From an uncultured Lachnospiraceae bacterium (GTDB taxonomy: Bacteria > Bacillota > Clostridia > Lachnospirales > Lachnospiraceae), in contig CAMODS010000065.1 in assembly GCA_946611525.1 (NCBI GenBank), positions 1 through 7,026 of the forward strand: 7,026 bases of DNA, in the 5' to 3' direction. Of the stretch, positions 5,868 to 7,026 are shown in pieces; within the stretch, counting starts at the first letter, position 1, and each line of letters opens with the position of its first letter. Made by a program: the position numbers and the translations under genes. Under the pieces are notes generated by a model. It was not told the DNA's origin. It saw only the letters and a program-made list of their open reading frames with translations, and did not search any database.

Positions 5868-6695
5868 ATGGGCTTTTTCAAAGAATTTAAAGAAGATTTA
5901 TCTGAAGCTGTTGATGAGTTGATCCCCGGTGGAGATTACTCGGATGAGGCTGATGATGTGGATCTGGCTGTAGAGCAGTCTATCGATGTTGACACCGAGC
6001 TTTCCAAGCTGGATGGACTTTTGGAGCAGGCTACCAAGAAGGCTGAGGAAAATGATGCCAGGGAGAGTGTAGCTGCAAGGGTTACATCTTCTGCTGATTT
6101 TGTGGCAGAAAAGGAAAAGGCAAAAGCTACGGTTACAAATAAAAAGAAAACGGAGGAGATCAAAATGGAAGAGACTCTTAAGAATACAAATGATGTTGTT
6201 ATGGATACTACACCCGCACCTGCTGTCGGAGCAAATGCTATGGCTCCCGCTTCCGATGAGAATGCAGTCATCACCAGCGGCATGAAGATCACCGGTGACC
6301 TTGAGTCCACCGGCTCCATCGATGTAGAGGGTGTGATCAACGGTAATGTTAAGTGTAACGGTAAGCTTACTGTTACAGGTACTATCGTTGGTAACAGCAT
6401 TTCATCTGAGTTCTTTGCTGATTCTGCAAAGGTCGAGGGCGAGGTCAACACCTCCGGTACAGTTAAGATCGGTGTAGGTTCCGTAGTTATCGGCAATATT
6501 ACAGCTACATCTGCTGTTATAGCAGGGGCTGTAAAGGGCGATATCGATGTTCAGGGACCTGTGGTTGTGGATACTTCCGCAGTTGTTATGGGCAACATCA
6601 AGTCCAGAAGCGTACAGATCAACAACGGCGCTGTTATCGAGGGCTTCTGCTCACAGGCTTATGCTGAGGTTGACGTTGCCAGCGTATTTGCTTAA
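5868..6695 (+). CDS. Bactofilin-family polymer-forming protein with long N-terminal extension
   Basis: Bactofilins form filaments through a right-handed beta-helix and scaffold envelope enzymes or shape and motility factors. The core (about 133-265) shows the expected short beta repeats with regular Gly and Val/Ile: ITSGMKITGDLESTGSIDVE (135-154), then GVINGNVKCNGKLTVTGTIVG and further turns to INNGAVIEGF (251-260). No membrane segment is seen. The N-terminal part is unusual: MGFFKEFKEDLSEAV could be an amphipathic, membrane-touching helix, followed by an acidic then Lys-rich, Ala/Pro-rich and probably disordered stretch up to about 132. This makes the protein (275 residues) longer than many bactofilins. 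An internal RBS and ATG at residue 100 could give a 176-residue core-only form. The start at 5868 follows GGAGG (5857-5861). It lies between the deacetylase gene and pyrH and ends 24 bases before pyrH. Confidence 0.88.
   Translation: MGFFKEFKEDLSEAVDELIPGGDYSDEADDVDLAVEQSIDVDTELSKLDGLLEQATKKAEENDARESVAARVTSSADFVAEKEKAKATVTNKKKTEEIKMEETLKNTNDVVMDTTPAPAVGANAMAPASDENAVITSGMKITGDLESTGSIDVEGVINGNVKCNGKLTVTGTIVGNSISSEFFADSAKVEGEVNTSGTVKIGVGSVVIGNITATSAVIAGAVKGDIDVQGPVVVDTSAVVMGNIKSRSVQINNGAVIEGFCSQAYAEVDVASVFA
6152..6167 (+). promoter_or_regulatory. Internal Shine-Dalgarno and in-frame ATG within the bactofilin gene
   Basis: GGAGGAG (6152-6158) lies six bases before an in-frame ATG (6165-6167, Met100). 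This spacing and strength equal or exceed those at the annotated starts of the window, including pyrH. Initiation here would yield a 176-residue bactofilin lacking the N-terminal extension. The same bases encode Thr-Glu-Glu-Ile, so coding chance is possible. Confidence 0.45.
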
Positions 6696-6719
6696 GAGGA
6701 TCTATTTCGGAGGAGTATT

Positions 6720-7026
6720 ATGAGCCGCTTTTTACTAAAGCTTTCAGGTGAAGCCCTTTCGGGCGGTACAGGCCACGGCTTTGACGAGGATACCTGCCGC
6801 GATGTAGCACGTCAGGTCAAAAGTGTGGTGGACTCCGGTAATGAGGTTGCCATAGTCATAGGCGGAGGAAATTTTTGGAGAGGACGTACCGGCAACGAGA
6901 TCGATCGCACCAAGTCGGATCAGATCGGTATGCTTGCCACAGTTATGAACTGCATCTATGTGTCCGAGATCTTCAGGGGTGATGGCATGGATACTGTGGT
7001 TATGACGCCTTTTGTATGCGGCTCCT
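6720..7026 (+). CDS. pyrH: UMP kinase (uridylate kinase), N-terminal part; gene continues past the window
   Basis: Bacterial hexameric UMP kinase of the amino-acid-kinase fold, which converts UMP and ATP to UDP and ADP in pyrimidine nucleotide synthesis in the cytoplasm. 102 complete codons are present and the frame is open to the right edge. The sequence shows the N-terminal KLSGEAL (7-13), the phosphate-binding GGGNFWRG (48-55), RTKSDQIGMLATVMN (63-77) with D67 as the expected UMP-region Asp, and MTPF (95-98). The ATG at 6720 is chosen because GGAGGAG (6709-6715) precedes it and the KLSGEA motif starts at the normal distance. In many bacteria pyrH follows rpsB and tsf; here a bactofilin gene is directly upstream, with only 24 bases between and no visible terminator, so read-through from upstream is likely. 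A separate pyrH promoter was not convincing. Confidence 0.95.
   Translation, partial: MSRFLLKLSGEALSGGTGHGFDEDTCRDVARQVKSVVDSGNEVAIVIGGGNFWRGRTGNEIDRTKSDQIGMLATVMNCIYVSEIFRGDGMDTVVMTPFVCGS

Noticed and set aside
5936..6496. Long minus-strand open frame (186 codons) opposite the bactofilin gene
   Set aside because: It is a Ser/Thr/Val-rich mirror of the regular Gly/Val-rich repeat coding on the + strand. It has no recognisable domain, and the + strand gene is well supported.
6670..6698. TTGACG near the end of the bactofilin gene as a pyrH -35
   Set aside because: The matching -10 positions (TAAGAG or TTAAGA) are poor, and the hexamer is inside coding sequence.

Overview
The window reads like the chromosome of a Gram-positive Clostridia member, most likely a Lachnospiraceae-type gut or rumen anaerobe. 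This is inferred from gene content: a PcrA-type helicase with the Firmicutes C-terminal domain, a LoaP-type NusG paralog, strong GGAGG-type ribosome binding sites, sigma-A-like promoters with 16-17 bp spacers, and a PyrH with a typical Clostridia sequence. Base composition is moderate, near 45-50% GC by eye. All seven genes lie on the + strand. No stretch longer than about 100 bases lacks a gene. No tRNA, rRNA, CRISPR array or insertion sequence was seen.

Layout. 1-709 is the C-terminal part of a UvrD/PcrA helicase, cut by the left edge. It overlaps by ATGA with a 23S rRNA uracil-5-methyltransferase of the RlmD/RlmCD family (706-2031). A promoter inside the end of that gene probably drives a LoaP-like elongation factor (2059-2616). 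A well-formed promoter then precedes a 704-residue membrane phosphatase (2714-4828) with a LytS-type 5TM domain, a Cache-like extracellular region, HAMP and a SpoIIE/RsbU PP2C domain. Another good promoter leads to a membrane-anchored NodB polysaccharide deacetylase (4891-5826), followed by a bactofilin (5868-6695) and the first 102 codons of pyrH (6720 to the right edge).

How it fits together. The left pair is DNA and rRNA maintenance. The middle block (transcription antiterminator, signalling phosphatase, cell-wall or glycan deacetylase, bactofilin polymer) looks like an envelope and signalling neighbourhood. The separate promoters argue against one long operon, so functional coupling is inference.

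The most distinctive sequence-level signal is a short interspersed repeat (about 28 bp, encoding xHxExSEGSx) found in two adjacent unrelated genes, in the same orientation and reading phase. In the methyltransferase it sits in a composite cassette that also holds an inverted relative and a truncated tandem copy. The repeat resembles dispersed repeats seen in many bacterial genomes. A second point of interest is a strong internal Shine-Dalgarno and ATG in the bactofilin gene, which could produce a core-only isoform.
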